This document shows, in pieces, positions 1 through 8,969 of a stretch of 64,000 bases of DNA. The stretch comes from Pseudomonas chlororaphis (GTDB taxonomy: Bacteria; Pseudomonadota; Gammaproteobacteria; Pseudomonadales; Pseudomonadaceae). The stretch spans positions 186,001 through 250,000 of the forward strand of contig NZ_MSCT01000019.1 in assembly GCF_001921865.1 (NCBI RefSeq), written 5' to 3'. Positions within the stretch are counted from its first letter, which is position 1, and every line of letters starts with the position of its first letter. The notes under the pieces are model-generated. The model was given only the letters and a program-made list of their open reading frames with translations, had not been told where the DNA came from and made no database searches. The translations under genes were made by a program, and so were the position numbers.

Positions 1-346
1 ACAGCGCATCACGCACTGCCGGCAGCGCCGCGACCTGGGAGGCCCAGGCGCCGACCTGCTCGTTGCGCAGATCATCCGTAACGTCGTCGCCTTCAAGAAT
101 GATGCGTTGCGGGTGACCTTCGGTCGCACCGACGAACTGCACATCCAGATGCGCCGCCAACAGCTTTAGCGACTCCTCGTTGGTCAGGTCGACCCCATGA
201 TTGCGCGCAGCAAAAGCCAATAGGCGGTACAAAGCACCGGAATCCAGCAGGCACCACCCCAGGCGCTTGGCGAGAATGCCAGCAATAGTGCCCTTGCCCG
301 AACCGCTCGGCCCATCGATGGTGATGACTGGCGCCTTGATGTTCAC
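1..346 (-). CDS. cmk: Cytidylate kinase, 5' part only (runs off the left edge)
   Basis: Phosphorylates CMP and dCMP to the diphosphates in the cytoplasm. Only the first 115 codons are in the window. The start is GTG at 346-344, giving MNIKAPVITIDGPSGSGKG, with the P-loop GPSGSGKG at residues 12-19. The start codon overlaps the TGA stop of the tyrA-aroA gene (GTGA), which implies translational coupling. Position after aroA is the usual Pseudomonas arrangement, where rpsA normally follows. The product call is firm; the rest of the gene cannot be judged. Confidence 0.93.
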   Translation of the reverse strand, partial: MNIKAPVITIDGPSGSGKGTIAGILAKRLGWCLLDSGALYRLLAFAARNHGVDLTNEESLKLLAAHLDVQFVGATEGHPQRIILEGDDVTDDLRNEQVGAWASQVAALPAVRDAL

Positions 347-2550
347 GACTGAGCCTCTTGCGCTACGCGAATGCCAACCTGCGCGCACAACGCGAGGAAG
401 TTCGGGAAGGACGTGGCCACATTGGCGCAATCATGGATGCGGATCGGCGCATTGGCGCGCAGCGATGCCACACTGAAGGCCATGGCGATACGATGGTCAC
501 CGTGCCCGTGGACTTCGCCGCCGCCGATCTGGCTGCCATCGATGATGATACCGTCCGGAGTCGGCTCACACTTGACGCCCAGGGCCAGCAAACCGTCCGC
601 CATCACCTGGATGCGATCGGACTCCTTGACCCGCAGCTCTTCGGCGCCACGCAGCACGGTGCGCCCTTCGGCACAGGCCGCAGCAACGAACAACACCGGG
701 AACTCATCGATCGCCAGCGGAACCAGCTCTTCCGGAATCTCGATCCCCTTGAGCTTCGCCGCACGAACACGCAGGTCCGCCACAGGCTCGCCACCGACTT
801 CGCGCTGGTTTTCCAGGCTGATATCGGCTCCCATCAGACGCAGGATATCGATAACCCCGGTACGAGTCGGGTTGATGCCAACGTGCTCGAGCACCAACTC
901 GGAACCTTCGGCGATGGATGCAGCCACCAGGAAAAAGGCTGCGGAGGAAATATCCGCAGGCACTTCAATATGGGTTGCCTTCAGCTTACCGCCAGATTCG
1001 ACCGAGGCCGTGGCGCCTTCGACCGTCACCGGGTAACCGAAACCACGCAGCATGCGTTCAGTGTGATCACGGGTTGGCGCAGGCTCGGTCACCGTGGTTT
1101 TACCCTCGGCGTACAAGCCGGCCAACAGCAGACAGGACTTAACCTGGGCGCTAGCCATCGGCATGGTGTAAGTCAGGCCCTTGAGCTTGCTACCACCACG
1201 AATGGTCATCGGCGGACGCCCTTCCGCGGCGGTTTCAATGACCGCGCCCATCTCACGCAGTGGATTGGCTACGCGATTCATCGGACGCTTGGACAACGAA
1301 GCATCGCCCGTCAGCACGCTGTCGAAGCTCTGCGCGGCCAGCAGGCCGGACAACAACCGCATCGAGGTACCGGAGTTGCCCAGATAGATCGGTCCCGGAG
1401 CCGGCTTCAAGCCATGCAGGCCGACACCGTGGATGGTCACGCGACCATGATGTGGACCTTCGATCACCACGCCCATGTCGCGGAATGCCTGCAACGTTGC
1501 CAGGGCATCTTCGCCCTCGAGGAAACCTTCGACCTCGGTCGTACCTTCGGCCAGGGAGCCGAGCATGATCGAACGGTGAGAAATCGACTTGTCGCCTGGT
1601 ACACGAATCCGCCCAGTCAGGCGGCCACCAGGATTTGCCAGGAAAATCAGATTATTGGAGTTCATAGCGTCCACATAGGCCCGGCGGGCCAGGATTTTAC
1701 TGAAATGCTCGCGAGCAACCCGGGCGCGCGTGAACACGCCCAACAACTGATGCCCATCCCCTGCATCGACCGCGTCGCGCAAGGCGTCGAGGTCATTGCG
1801 AAATGTATCGAGTGTGCGCAGGACAGCTTCACGATTGGCGAGAAAGATGTCATGCCACATGACCGGGTCGCTGCCGGCGATTCTTGTGAAATCACGGAAA
1901 CCGCCCGCAGCGTAACGGAAGATATCCAGATTTTCACTGCGCTTGGCCAACGAATCGACCAGGCCGAAAGCCAGCAGATGCGGCAGATGGCTGGTGGCTG
2001 CCAGCACCTCATCGTGACGCTCGACCTGCATGTGCTCGACATCAGCCCCCAGTTCACGCCAAAGCCTGTCGACCAGCGCCAGCGCCGCCGAATCGGTCTG
2101 CTCCAGCGGCGTCAGGATCACCTTATGGCGACGAAACAACTGACCATTGGAGGCCTCAACGCCACTCTGCTCGGAGCCGGCGATTGGATGGCCCGGAACG
2201 AAGCGTGGCGGCATCCCGCCAAAAGCCTCGGTCGCGGCTCGTACCACGTTGCCCTTGGCACTGCCAACGTCAGTCAGAATCACCTGCCCCAGATCCATGC
2301 CCGCCAGGATCGCCAGCAGCTTTTCCATGGCCAGAATCGGCACCGCCAACTGAATGACATCGGCTCCCCGGCACGCCAGCGCCAGGTCTTCCTCGCAGCG
2401 ATCCACCACACCCAGCTCAACAGCCAGCTTGCGTGATTGCGGGTCAAGATCCACGCCGACCACTTCGCGGCATGCGCCACTTTCACGCAGCCCCTTGGCA
2501 AAGGAGCCGCCGATCAACCCCAGACCGACCACCACCAGGCGACCGATCAT
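343..2550 (-). CDS. aroA: Bifunctional prephenate dehydrogenase / EPSP synthase (TyrA-AroA fusion)
   Basis: One 735-residue protein with two enzymes of aromatic biosynthesis. Residues 1 to about 295 are prephenate dehydrogenase: the NAD-binding GLGLIGGS lies at residues 9-16, and HPIAGSEQSG follows. Residues about 296-735 are 5-enolpyruvylshikimate-3-phosphate synthase, starting MNSNNLIFLANPGG, with GDKSISHRS and LGNSGTSMRL as active-site signatures. The reading frame is continuous. I chose ATG 2550 (MIGRLVVVGLG) because upstream codons overlap the end of hisC and encode no recognisable domain. It lies 28 bp after hisC and overlaps cmk by 4 bp, so it sits inside a minus-strand operon. Confidence 0.95.
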   Translation of the reverse strand: MIGRLVVVGLGLIGGSFAKGLRESGACREVVGVDLDPQSRKLAVELGVVDRCEEDLALACRGADVIQLAVPILAMEKLLAILAGMDLGQVILTDVGSAKGNVVRAATEAFGGMPPRFVPGHPIAGSEQSGVEASNGQLFRRHKVILTPLEQTDSAALALVDRLWRELGADVEHMQVERHDEVLAATSHLPHLLAFGLVDSLAKRSENLDIFRYAAGGFRDFTRIAGSDPVMWHDIFLANREAVLRTLDTFRNDLDALRDAVDAGDGHQLLGVFTRARVAREHFSKILARRAYVDAMNSNNLIFLANPGGRLTGRIRVPGDKSISHRSIMLGSLAEGTTEVEGFLEGEDALATLQAFRDMGVVIEGPHHGRVTIHGVGLHGLKPAPGPIYLGNSGTSMRLLSGLLAAQSFDSVLTGDASLSKRPMNRVANPLREMGAVIETAAEGRPPMTIRGGSKLKGLTYTMPMASAQVKSCLLLAGLYAEGKTTVTEPAPTRDHTERMLRGFGYPVTVEGATASVESGGKLKATHIEVPADISSAAFFLVAASIAEGSELVLEHVGINPTRTGVIDILRLMGADISLENQREVGGEPVADLRVRAAKLKGIEIPEELVPLAIDEFPVLFVAAACAEGRTVLRGAEELRVKESDRIQVMADGLLALGVKCEPTPDGIIIDGSQIGGGEVHGHGDHRIAMAFSVASLRANAPIRIHDCANVATSFPNFLALCAQVGIRVAQEAQS

Positions 2551-2578
2551 AGGTGCCGCAGATTGCACTGGAATGACA

Positions 2579-3691
2579 TCAACCACGGGCCAGAACCTTG
2601 GCCAGAGCCTCAAGGAAACGGGTGTTTTCAGCCGGCAGGCCAATGGTCACGCGCAAATGGTTCGGCATGCCGTAGTTGGCCACCGGACGCACGATCACCC
2701 CTTCGCGCAACAAACCCTGGAACACCGGCGCGGCAACCCGCCCGACATCCACGGCAATGAAGTTGCCCCGCGAAGGAATCCAAGCCAGACCCAGTTCACG
2801 GAAACCAGATTCCAACTGCTGCATGCCCGCCTCGTTCAGACGACGACTCTCAGCCAGGTATTCATCATCCTGCAGGGCCGCACAGGCCGCCGCCAGGGCC
2901 AGGCTGTTGACGTTGAACGGCTGGCGAACGCGATTGAGCACATCAGCCACGGTCGGAGTCGACAAACCATACCCCACACGCAGCGCCGCCAAGCCATAAG
3001 CCTTGGAAAAGGTCCGCGACACCAGCAGGTTCGGATACGCCGCCAGGAAATCCAAGCCGTCCGGCAGATCGCTGCCCTCGGCATATTCGATGTAAGCCTC
3101 GTCCAGCACCACCAGCACATGCGCCGGTACATCCTGGAGGAACTCGTCCAGCGCCTCAGCACTGAACCAGGTACCGGTCGGGTTGTTCGGGTTGGCAATG
3201 AAGACCACCCGGGTATCAGCGTTGATGGCCTGCAACATGGCCGGCAGGTCATGCCCCCAGTCCTTGGCCGGAATCACCTGGGCTTCGGCACCCACGGCCT
3301 GGGTAACGATCGGATAGACCGCAAAGGCGTGTTCGCTGAACACCGCATTCAGACCCGGCGCCAGATAGGCACGAGCGACCAGCTCGAGAATGTCGTTGGA
3401 GCCGTTGCCCAAGGTGACCTGTGCCAGCTCGACGCCACAGCGCTCGGCCAGCAGAGTCTTGAGCGCAAAACCATTGCCATCCGGATAACGGGTCAGCTCA
3501 ACCAGCTCTTCGCGAATCGCCGCCAAAGCCTTGGGGCTTGCACCCAACGGGTTTTCATTGCTCGCCAGCTTGACGATTTTCGCCGGATCGATGTCCAGCT
3601 CGCGCGCCAGTTCGTCCACAGGCTTGCCCGGAACGTAAGGCGAAAGTTGTTGCACGCCCGGCTGCGCCAGAGCGAGGAAGTCGCCACTCAT
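2579..3691 (-). CDS. hisC: Histidinol-phosphate / aromatic aminotransferase
   Basis: A 370-residue fold-type I PLP aminotransferase of the HisC family. The NPNNPTGTW motif and the Schiff-base lysine in TFSKAYGLAALRVG (about Lys230) are visible, and length is normal for the family. It lies between pheA and tyrA-aroA, so in vivo it may act on aromatic keto acids (phenylalanine or tyrosine formation) as well as or instead of histidinol phosphate. Pseudomonads usually have a second hisC in a his operon. ATG at 3691 follows the pheA stop by only 10 bp. Confidence 0.93.
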   Translation of the reverse strand: MSGDFLALAQPGVQQLSPYVPGKPVDELARELDIDPAKIVKLASNENPLGASPKALAAIREELVELTRYPDGNGFALKTLLAERCGVELAQVTLGNGSNDILELVARAYLAPGLNAVFSEHAFAVYPIVTQAVGAEAQVIPAKDWGHDLPAMLQAINADTRVVFIANPNNPTGTWFSAEALDEFLQDVPAHVLVVLDEAYIEYAEGSDLPDGLDFLAAYPNLLVSRTFSKAYGLAALRVGYGLSTPTVADVLNRVRQPFNVNSLALAAACAALQDDEYLAESRRLNEAGMQQLESGFRELGLAWIPSRGNFIAVDVGRVAAPVFQGLLREGVIVRPVANYGMPNHLRVTIGLPAENTRFLEALAKVLARG

Positions 3692-3701
3692 TGTTAAAGC
3701 C

Positions 3702-4796
3702 TCAGAGAACCGCTTTCGGGTAGGAACCCAGCACCTTGAGTGCCACTGCTTCCTGACTGATCTTTTCCAGCACGCCCTTGATCAACGGATCGCGGTGATG
3801 GCCGATGAAGTCGATGAAGAACACATAGGTCCACTTGCCGCTGCGCGAAGGCCTAGTTTCGATGCGCGTCAGGTCGATGCCGTTGTCATGGAAAGGCACC
3901 AACAGCTCATGCAGGGCACCGGGCTTGTTGCTCATGGAAACAATGATCGAGGTCTTGTCGTCACCGGTCGGTGGCACTTCCTGGCTGCCGATCATCAGGA
4001 ATCGCGTGGAGTTGTCCGGACGATCCTCGATTTTCTCGGCCAGACGAGTCAGGCCGTACAAGCCCGCCGCCATGTCGCCGGCGATGGCCGCCGAGTTCCA
4101 CTCGCCCTTGACCCGCTTGGCCGCTTCGGCGTTGCTGGAAACCGCCACGCGCTCGACATTCGGATAATGGGCGTCCAGCCATTTGCGGCACTGCGCCAGG
4201 GACTGGGCATGGGAGTAAATGCGACTGATGCTGTCGGTCTTGGTATTTTCGCCGACCAGCAGATGGTGGTGGATACGCAGCTCGACCTCGCCGCAGATCA
4301 CCATGTCGTGCTCCAGGAAACTGTCGAGGGTGTGGTTCACCGCGCCCTCAGTGGAGTTTTCCACAGGCACCACGCCAAAGTTCACCGCGCCCGCCGCCAC
4401 CTCGCGGAACACCTCGTCGATGGCCGCCATCGGCTTGCTGATCACCGCATGACCGAAGTGCTTCATGGCCGCGGCCTGGGTAAAGGTGCCTTCCGGGCCG
4501 AGATAGGCCACTTTCAACGGCTGCTCGAGCGCCAGGCAAGACGACATGATTTCACGGAACAGCCGCGCCATCTCCTCGTTGCCCAGCGGCCCCTGGTTGC
4601 GCTCCATCACTCGCTTGAGCACCTGAGCCTCCCGCTCAGGACGATAGAACACCGGCACTTCACCTTCGGCCAGCGAGGCCATCTTTACTCGCGCGACTTC
4701 CTGGGCGCAGCGCGCGCGTTCGCTGATCAACGCCAGGACTTTCTCGTCCAGGGCATCGATGCGCAAACGCAGCGCCTTGAGTTCTTGCTCAGACAT
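3702..4796 (-). CDS. pheA: P-protein: chorismate mutase / prephenate dehydratase
   Basis: A 364-residue bifunctional enzyme that makes phenylpyruvate from chorismate. The N-terminal helical chorismate mutase domain spans roughly residues 1-90 (MSEQELKALRLRIDALDEKV). Prephenate dehydratase follows (AYLGPEGTFTQAA; DNSTRFLMIG contains the Thr-Arg-Phe active-site motif). A C-terminal ACT domain has GALHELL and IETRPSR, the phenylalanine-sensing type. The ATG at 4796 overlaps the TAA stop of serC by one base (TAATG). The open frame extends further upstream, but that part lies inside serC and is a shadow. Confidence 0.95.
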   Translation of the reverse strand: MSEQELKALRLRIDALDEKVLALISERARCAQEVARVKMASLAEGEVPVFYRPEREAQVLKRVMERNQGPLGNEEMARLFREIMSSCLALEQPLKVAYLGPEGTFTQAAAMKHFGHAVISKPMAAIDEVFREVAAGAVNFGVVPVENSTEGAVNHTLDSFLEHDMVICGEVELRIHHHLLVGENTKTDSISRIYSHAQSLAQCRKWLDAHYPNVERVAVSSNAEAAKRVKGEWNSAAIAGDMAAGLYGLTRLAEKIEDRPDNSTRFLMIGSQEVPPTGDDKTSIIVSMSNKPGALHELLVPFHDNGIDLTRIETRPSRSGKWTYVFFIDFIGHHRDPLIKGVLEKISQEAVALKVLGSYPKAVL

Positions 4797-5881
4797 TAGC
4801 CATGTTCCTTCTCGAACTCTGCCATGTAGGCCACCAGGGCGTTCACCGCGTGGATATCGACGGCGTTGTAGATGGAGGCACGCATGCCGCCTACCGAACG
4901 GTGGCCCTTGAGGTTCAATAGACCGCGCGCTTCGGCACCAACCAGGAACGGCTTGTCCAAACGATCGTCGGCCAGACGGAACGGTACGTTCATCCACGAG
5001 CGGTCCGACTTGTTGATCGGGTTGCTGTACAGGCCACTCGCATCGATGAAGTCATACAGGGTGCGCTGCTTGGTCTCATTGAGTTTGGCGATGGTTTCCA
5101 CCCCTCCCTGCTCCTTGAGCCATTCGAACACCAGTCCGGACAGGTACCAGGCGAGGGTCGGCGGCGTGTTGTACATCGAGCCGTTGTCCGCCGCGACCTT
5201 GTAGTCGAGCATGGTCGGGCACAGCGAACGCGCGCGACCCAGCAGGTCCTCGCGAACGATATTGACCAGGATGCCGCTCGGACCGATGTTTTTCTGCGCG
5301 CCGGCATAGATCATGCCGAAACGCGAGATATCCACAGGGCGCGAAAGGATGTCGGAAGACATGTCGGCCACCAGCGGAACATCACCGGTTTCCGGAATCC
5401 ACTGGAACTCCAGACCGCCGATGGTTTCGTTCGGCGCGTAATGCACGTAGGCGGCATCTTTCGACAACTGCCATTCGTTCTGACCGGGGATGGCGAAGTA
5501 ATCGTAGGGTTTGGCGGTAGCAGCCACATTGACATGACCGTAGCGCGACGCTTCTTCAATAGCCTTCTGCGACCAGATACCGGTGTCGATATAGTCGGCA
5601 GTGCCATTTTCCGGCAGCAGGTTCAGTGGAATCTGAGCAAACTGCTGGCTGGCGCCGCCTTGCAAAAACAGCACTTTATAGTTCGAGGGGATATTCAGCA
5701 GATCACGCAGATCCTGCTCGGCCTTGGTGGCAATGGACACGAACTCATCGCTGCGATGGCTCATTTCCATGACCGACAAACCCTTGCCATGCCAGTCCAG
5801 CAATTCGGTCTGGGCGCGCAACAGGACAGCTTCAGGTAGCGCAGCGGGACCTGCGCAGAAGTTATAGGCTCGTTTGCTCAC
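4796..5881 (-). CDS. serC: Phosphoserine aminotransferase
   Basis: Makes 3-phosphoserine from 3-phosphohydroxypyruvate and glutamate; it can also act in pyridoxal phosphate synthesis. The protein has 361 residues and starts MSKRAYNFCAGPAALP. The PLP lysine is in YAGAQKNIGPSG. Two in-frame GTG codons are possible, 5887 and 5881. I prefer 5881, because GAGAG then sits at a normal distance upstream and the length matches the family. It is the first gene of the serC-pheA-hisC-tyrA/aroA-cmk run, 64 bp downstream of gyrA. Confidence 0.94.
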   Translation of the reverse strand: MSKRAYNFCAGPAALPEAVLLRAQTELLDWHGKGLSVMEMSHRSDEFVSIATKAEQDLRDLLNIPSNYKVLFLQGGASQQFAQIPLNLLPENGTADYIDTGIWSQKAIEEASRYGHVNVAATAKPYDYFAIPGQNEWQLSKDAAYVHYAPNETIGGLEFQWIPETGDVPLVADMSSDILSRPVDISRFGMIYAGAQKNIGPSGILVNIVREDLLGRARSLCPTMLDYKVAADNGSMYNTPPTLAWYLSGLVFEWLKEQGGVETIAKLNETKQRTLYDFIDASGLYSNPINKSDRSWMNVPFRLADDRLDKPFLVGAEARGLLNLKGHRSVGGMRASIYNAVDIHAVNALVAYMAEFEKEHG

Positions 5882-5905
5882 ATCCACTCTCGCTATGCAT
5901 TCACG

Positions 5906-5938
5906 GTAGCGGACAGAGCAAACACTCTGCCCTGCTAC
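5906..5938 (-). terminator. Inverted repeat after gyrA
   Basis: On the minus strand the arms GTAGCAGGGCAGAG and CTCTGTCCGCTAC can form a hairpin with a six-base loop, just after the gyrA stop. There is no T-tract, so it may be a weak or Rho-assisted terminator, or a stem affecting the serC leader. Confidence 0.4.
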
Positions 5939-5945
5939 GATTTAT

Positions 5946-8615
5946 TTAGTCTTGCGACTCTTCTTCGCCTGCGGCGTCAGCCTGCTGGTTCTCGACGGCG
6001 TCGTCCGAATCATCCAGCGCATCCAGCACGACGCCCTCGAGCACCTCGCCTTCTTCGCCTTCGAACTCATCACCTTCGACTTCGGATGGCTCCTGCACCC
6101 GCTCGAGGCCTACCAGCGTTTCGTCGCTGGCCAGCTTGATCAGGGTCACGCCCTGGGTGTTACGACCCAGGCTGGAAACTTCGTCGACCCGGGTACGCAC
6201 CAGGGTGCCCTGGTCGGAAATCAGCATGATTTCCTCGCCGTCGAGCACCTGGACCGCTCCGACCAATCGGCCGTTACGATCGTTGCTGACCATGGCGATA
6301 ACGCCTTGGCCGCCACGCTTGTACTCAGGGAACTCGGTGATTGCCGTACGCTTGCCATAACCACGCGCCGAGGCGGTAAGGATCTGGCTGCCTTCCTCCG
6401 GAATCAGCATGGAGATCAGCTTCTGCCCTTCCGGCAGACGCATGCCGCGCACACCGCGGGCAGTACGGCCCATGGCACGAACATCGGATTCCTTGAAGCG
6501 AGTCACCTTGCCGCCATCGGAGAACAGCATGACTTCGCGCTCGCCATCGGTGATCGCCGCGGAAATCAATACATCGCCCTCGTCCAGCTCCAACGCGATC
6601 AGACCGACGCTGCGCTGACGGCTGAAGGATTCCAGCGGCGTCTTCTTCACGGTACCGTTGGCGGTGGCCATGAAGATGTAGTGACCTTCGGTGTACTCCT
6701 CGACCGGCAGCATGGTGGTGATGTACTCACCCTCGTCCAGCGGCAGCAGGTTGACCAGCGGGCGACCGCGGGCAGCACGGGAAGCTTCTGGAATCTCGTA
6801 GGTTTTCAGCCAGTAGACCTTGCCTTTGCTGGAGAACAGCAACAACGTGGTATGGCTGTTGGCCACCAGCAGGTGAGCGATGTAATCCTCATCCTTGACG
6901 CCGGTCGCCGACTTGCCTTTACCGCCACGGCGCTGGGCCTGGTACGCAGCCAGCGGCTGGGTCTTGGCATAACCACCGTGGGAAATGGTCACGACGCGCT
7001 CTTCTTCCGGAATCATGTCGCCCAGGGTCAGGTCGAGACGGGCATCGAGGATCTCGGTGCGACGCACATCGCCATATTCGGCACGAATGACTTCCAGTTC
7101 TTCGCGAATCACTTCCATCAGGCGCGTGGCGCTGTTGAGGATGCGGATCAGCTCGCCGATCTGGTTGAGGATCTCTTGGTACTCGGCCAGCAGTTTTTCG
7201 TGCTCGAGACCAGTCAGGCGGTGCAGGCGCAACTCCAGAATGGCTTGTGCCTGCTCTGGCGACAGGAAGTACTTGCCGTCGCGCAGGCCGTATTGCGGAT
7301 CGAGATTCTCCGGACGGCAAGAATCGGCGCCGGCGCGCTCGACCATGGTCATCACCGCGCTGGATTCCCAAGGTGTGCTGACCAGCGCTTCCTTGGCTTC
7401 CGACGGGGTCGGCGAAGCCTTGATCAGGGCAATGACCGGGTCGATGTTCGACAGGGCTACAGCCTGGCCTTCGAGGATATGGCCGCGTTCACGAGCCTTA
7501 CGCAGCTCGAATACGGTACGCCGGGTCACCACTTCGCGGCGGTGGCGGACGAAAGCTTCCAGCAGATCCTTCAGGTTGAGGATCCGCGGGCGACCATCGA
7601 TCAGCGCAACAATGTTGATACCGAACACGCTCTGCAGCTGGGTCTGGGCGTAGAGGTTGTTGAGGATCACCTCTGGCACTTCGCCACGACGCAGCTCGAT
7701 CACTACGCGCATACCGTCCTTGTCGGACTCGTCGCGCAGCTCGGTGATGCCTTCGAGCTTCTTCTCCTTGACCAGCTCGGCGATCTTCTCGATCAGACGC
7801 GCCTTGTTCAGCTGGTAAGGCAGCTCGGTGATGACGATCTGCTGACGGCCGCCGACCTTGTCGATGTCCTCGATGATCGAGCGGGCACGCATGTAGATAC
7901 GACCGCGACCAGTACGGTAGGCCTCGATGATGCCTTCACGCCCGTTGATGATCGCAGCGGTCGGGAAGTCCGGACCGGGGATGTACTGCATCAGTTCGTC
8001 GACAGTCAGCTCGGGATTGTCGATCAGCGCCAGGCAACCGTCGATGACTTCGCCGAGGTTGTGCGGCGGAATGTTGGTCGCCATGCCCACGGCGATACCG
8101 CTGGAACCGTTGACCAGCAGGTTGGGGATCTTGGTCGGCATGACCGCGGGGATCAGCTCGGTGCCGTCGTAGTTCGGCACCCAGTCCACGGTTTCCTTGT
8201 GCAGGTCGGCCAGCAGCTCGTGCGCCAGCTTGGTCATGCGCACTTCGGTGTATCGCATGGCCGCCGCGTTGTCGCCGTCGACCGAACCGAAGTTACCCTG
8301 GCCGTCTACCAACAGGTAGCGCAGGGAGAATGGCTGGGCCATACGAACGATGGTGTCGTACACCGCGGTATCACCGTGCGGGTGATACTTACCGATCACG
8401 TCACCGACAACACGGGCAGATTTCTTGTACGGCTTGTTCCAGTCGTTACCGAGCTCGCTCATCGCGTACAGCACACGCCGGTGCACGGGCTTCAAGCCAT
8501 CGCGCGCATCAGGCAGTGCCCGCCCGACGATTACGCTCATCGCGTAGTCGAGATAGGACTGTTTCAGCTCGTCTTCGATATTGACCGGGAGGATTTCTTT
8601 GGCCAGTTCGCCCAT
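5946..8615 (-). CDS. gyrA: DNA gyrase subunit A
   Basis: The 889-residue breakage-reunion subunit of gyrase, which works with GyrB to introduce negative supercoils. It starts MGELAKEILPVNIEDELKQ. The catalytic tyrosine is in AAAMRYTEVRM. The quinolone-resistance region reads YHPHGDTAVYDTIVRMAQ, so Thr is at the E. coli Ser83 position and Asp is at position 87, the usual susceptible Pseudomonas state. Six beta-pinwheel blades fill the C-terminal half, followed by a strongly acidic tail rich in Glu and Asp. The open frame continues upstream of ATG 8615, but that part has no family similarity. Confidence 0.97.
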   Translation of the reverse strand: MGELAKEILPVNIEDELKQSYLDYAMSVIVGRALPDARDGLKPVHRRVLYAMSELGNDWNKPYKKSARVVGDVIGKYHPHGDTAVYDTIVRMAQPFSLRYLLVDGQGNFGSVDGDNAAAMRYTEVRMTKLAHELLADLHKETVDWVPNYDGTELIPAVMPTKIPNLLVNGSSGIAVGMATNIPPHNLGEVIDGCLALIDNPELTVDELMQYIPGPDFPTAAIINGREGIIEAYRTGRGRIYMRARSIIEDIDKVGGRQQIVITELPYQLNKARLIEKIAELVKEKKLEGITELRDESDKDGMRVVIELRRGEVPEVILNNLYAQTQLQSVFGINIVALIDGRPRILNLKDLLEAFVRHRREVVTRRTVFELRKARERGHILEGQAVALSNIDPVIALIKASPTPSEAKEALVSTPWESSAVMTMVERAGADSCRPENLDPQYGLRDGKYFLSPEQAQAILELRLHRLTGLEHEKLLAEYQEILNQIGELIRILNSATRLMEVIREELEVIRAEYGDVRRTEILDARLDLTLGDMIPEEERVVTISHGGYAKTQPLAAYQAQRRGGKGKSATGVKDEDYIAHLLVANSHTTLLLFSSKGKVYWLKTYEIPEASRAARGRPLVNLLPLDEGEYITTMLPVEEYTEGHYIFMATANGTVKKTPLESFSRQRSVGLIALELDEGDVLISAAITDGEREVMLFSDGGKVTRFKESDVRAMGRTARGVRGMRLPEGQKLISMLIPEEGSQILTASARGYGKRTAITEFPEYKRGGQGVIAMVSNDRNGRLVGAVQVLDGEEIMLISDQGTLVRTRVDEVSSLGRNTQGVTLIKLASDETLVGLERVQEPSEVEGDEFEGEEGEVLEGVVLDALDDSDDAVENQQADAAGEEESQD

Positions 8616-8969
8616 GAGAAGCCTGATTCCTTTTTCTGGTGAAACTTCGTCACATCCATATGGGACGAACGAAGCTCGCCGCTGCAGGCCTAGTGCCATG
8701 CACCGACTTACGACAAATCAACAAGTTAAGCCATGGATTTGCGCAGTGAAGGCAGCCACTTCGGACCACCTTGGAAACCGCCGGATGTTATCACAATCGC
8801 CGCCACGCACCTATCCCCCAGACGCGCATGGAGCATAGTTAGTTGACCAGTGACAGGCTGATAAGAGACGAGAGAAGCTCAGAGGCGGTTTTCGCTCGCA
8901 AATGCGGATTTTTTCCGGACTGACAGCCGCCCCGCGGCAACCGTCAGCAACACTTCCTGCGAAACGGCT
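8616..8969. other. Intergenic region between mtnA and gyrA (354 bp)
   Basis: Both flanking genes are on the minus strand, so this stretch must hold the gyrA promoter and leader and the end of the mtnA transcript. I see no convincing small gene. An imperfect inverted repeat close to the mtnA end is listed separately. I could not pick a clear sigma-70 pair for gyrA. Confidence 0.6.
8920..8947 (-). terminator. Possible hairpin after mtnA
   Basis: Arms CTGACAGCCGC and GCGGCAACCGTCAG form an imperfect GC-rich inverted repeat 23-50 bases after the mtnA stop. No T-tract follows on the minus strand, so termination is uncertain. Confidence 0.3.

Noticed and set aside
358..2436. Long plus-strand frame (692 codons) opposite tyrA-aroA
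   Set aside because: It is antisense to a clearly conserved fusion enzyme; the product is low-complexity and Gln/His/Arg-rich, as expected from a GC-rich complementary strand.
343..2550. Possible frameshift between tyrA and aroA
   Set aside because: The frame is continuous and both halves are complete, so I treat it as a true fusion.
5952..8642. Plus-strand frame of 896 codons opposite gyrA
   Set aside because: Mirror frame of gyrA with no recognisable domain; codon phase follows gyrA.
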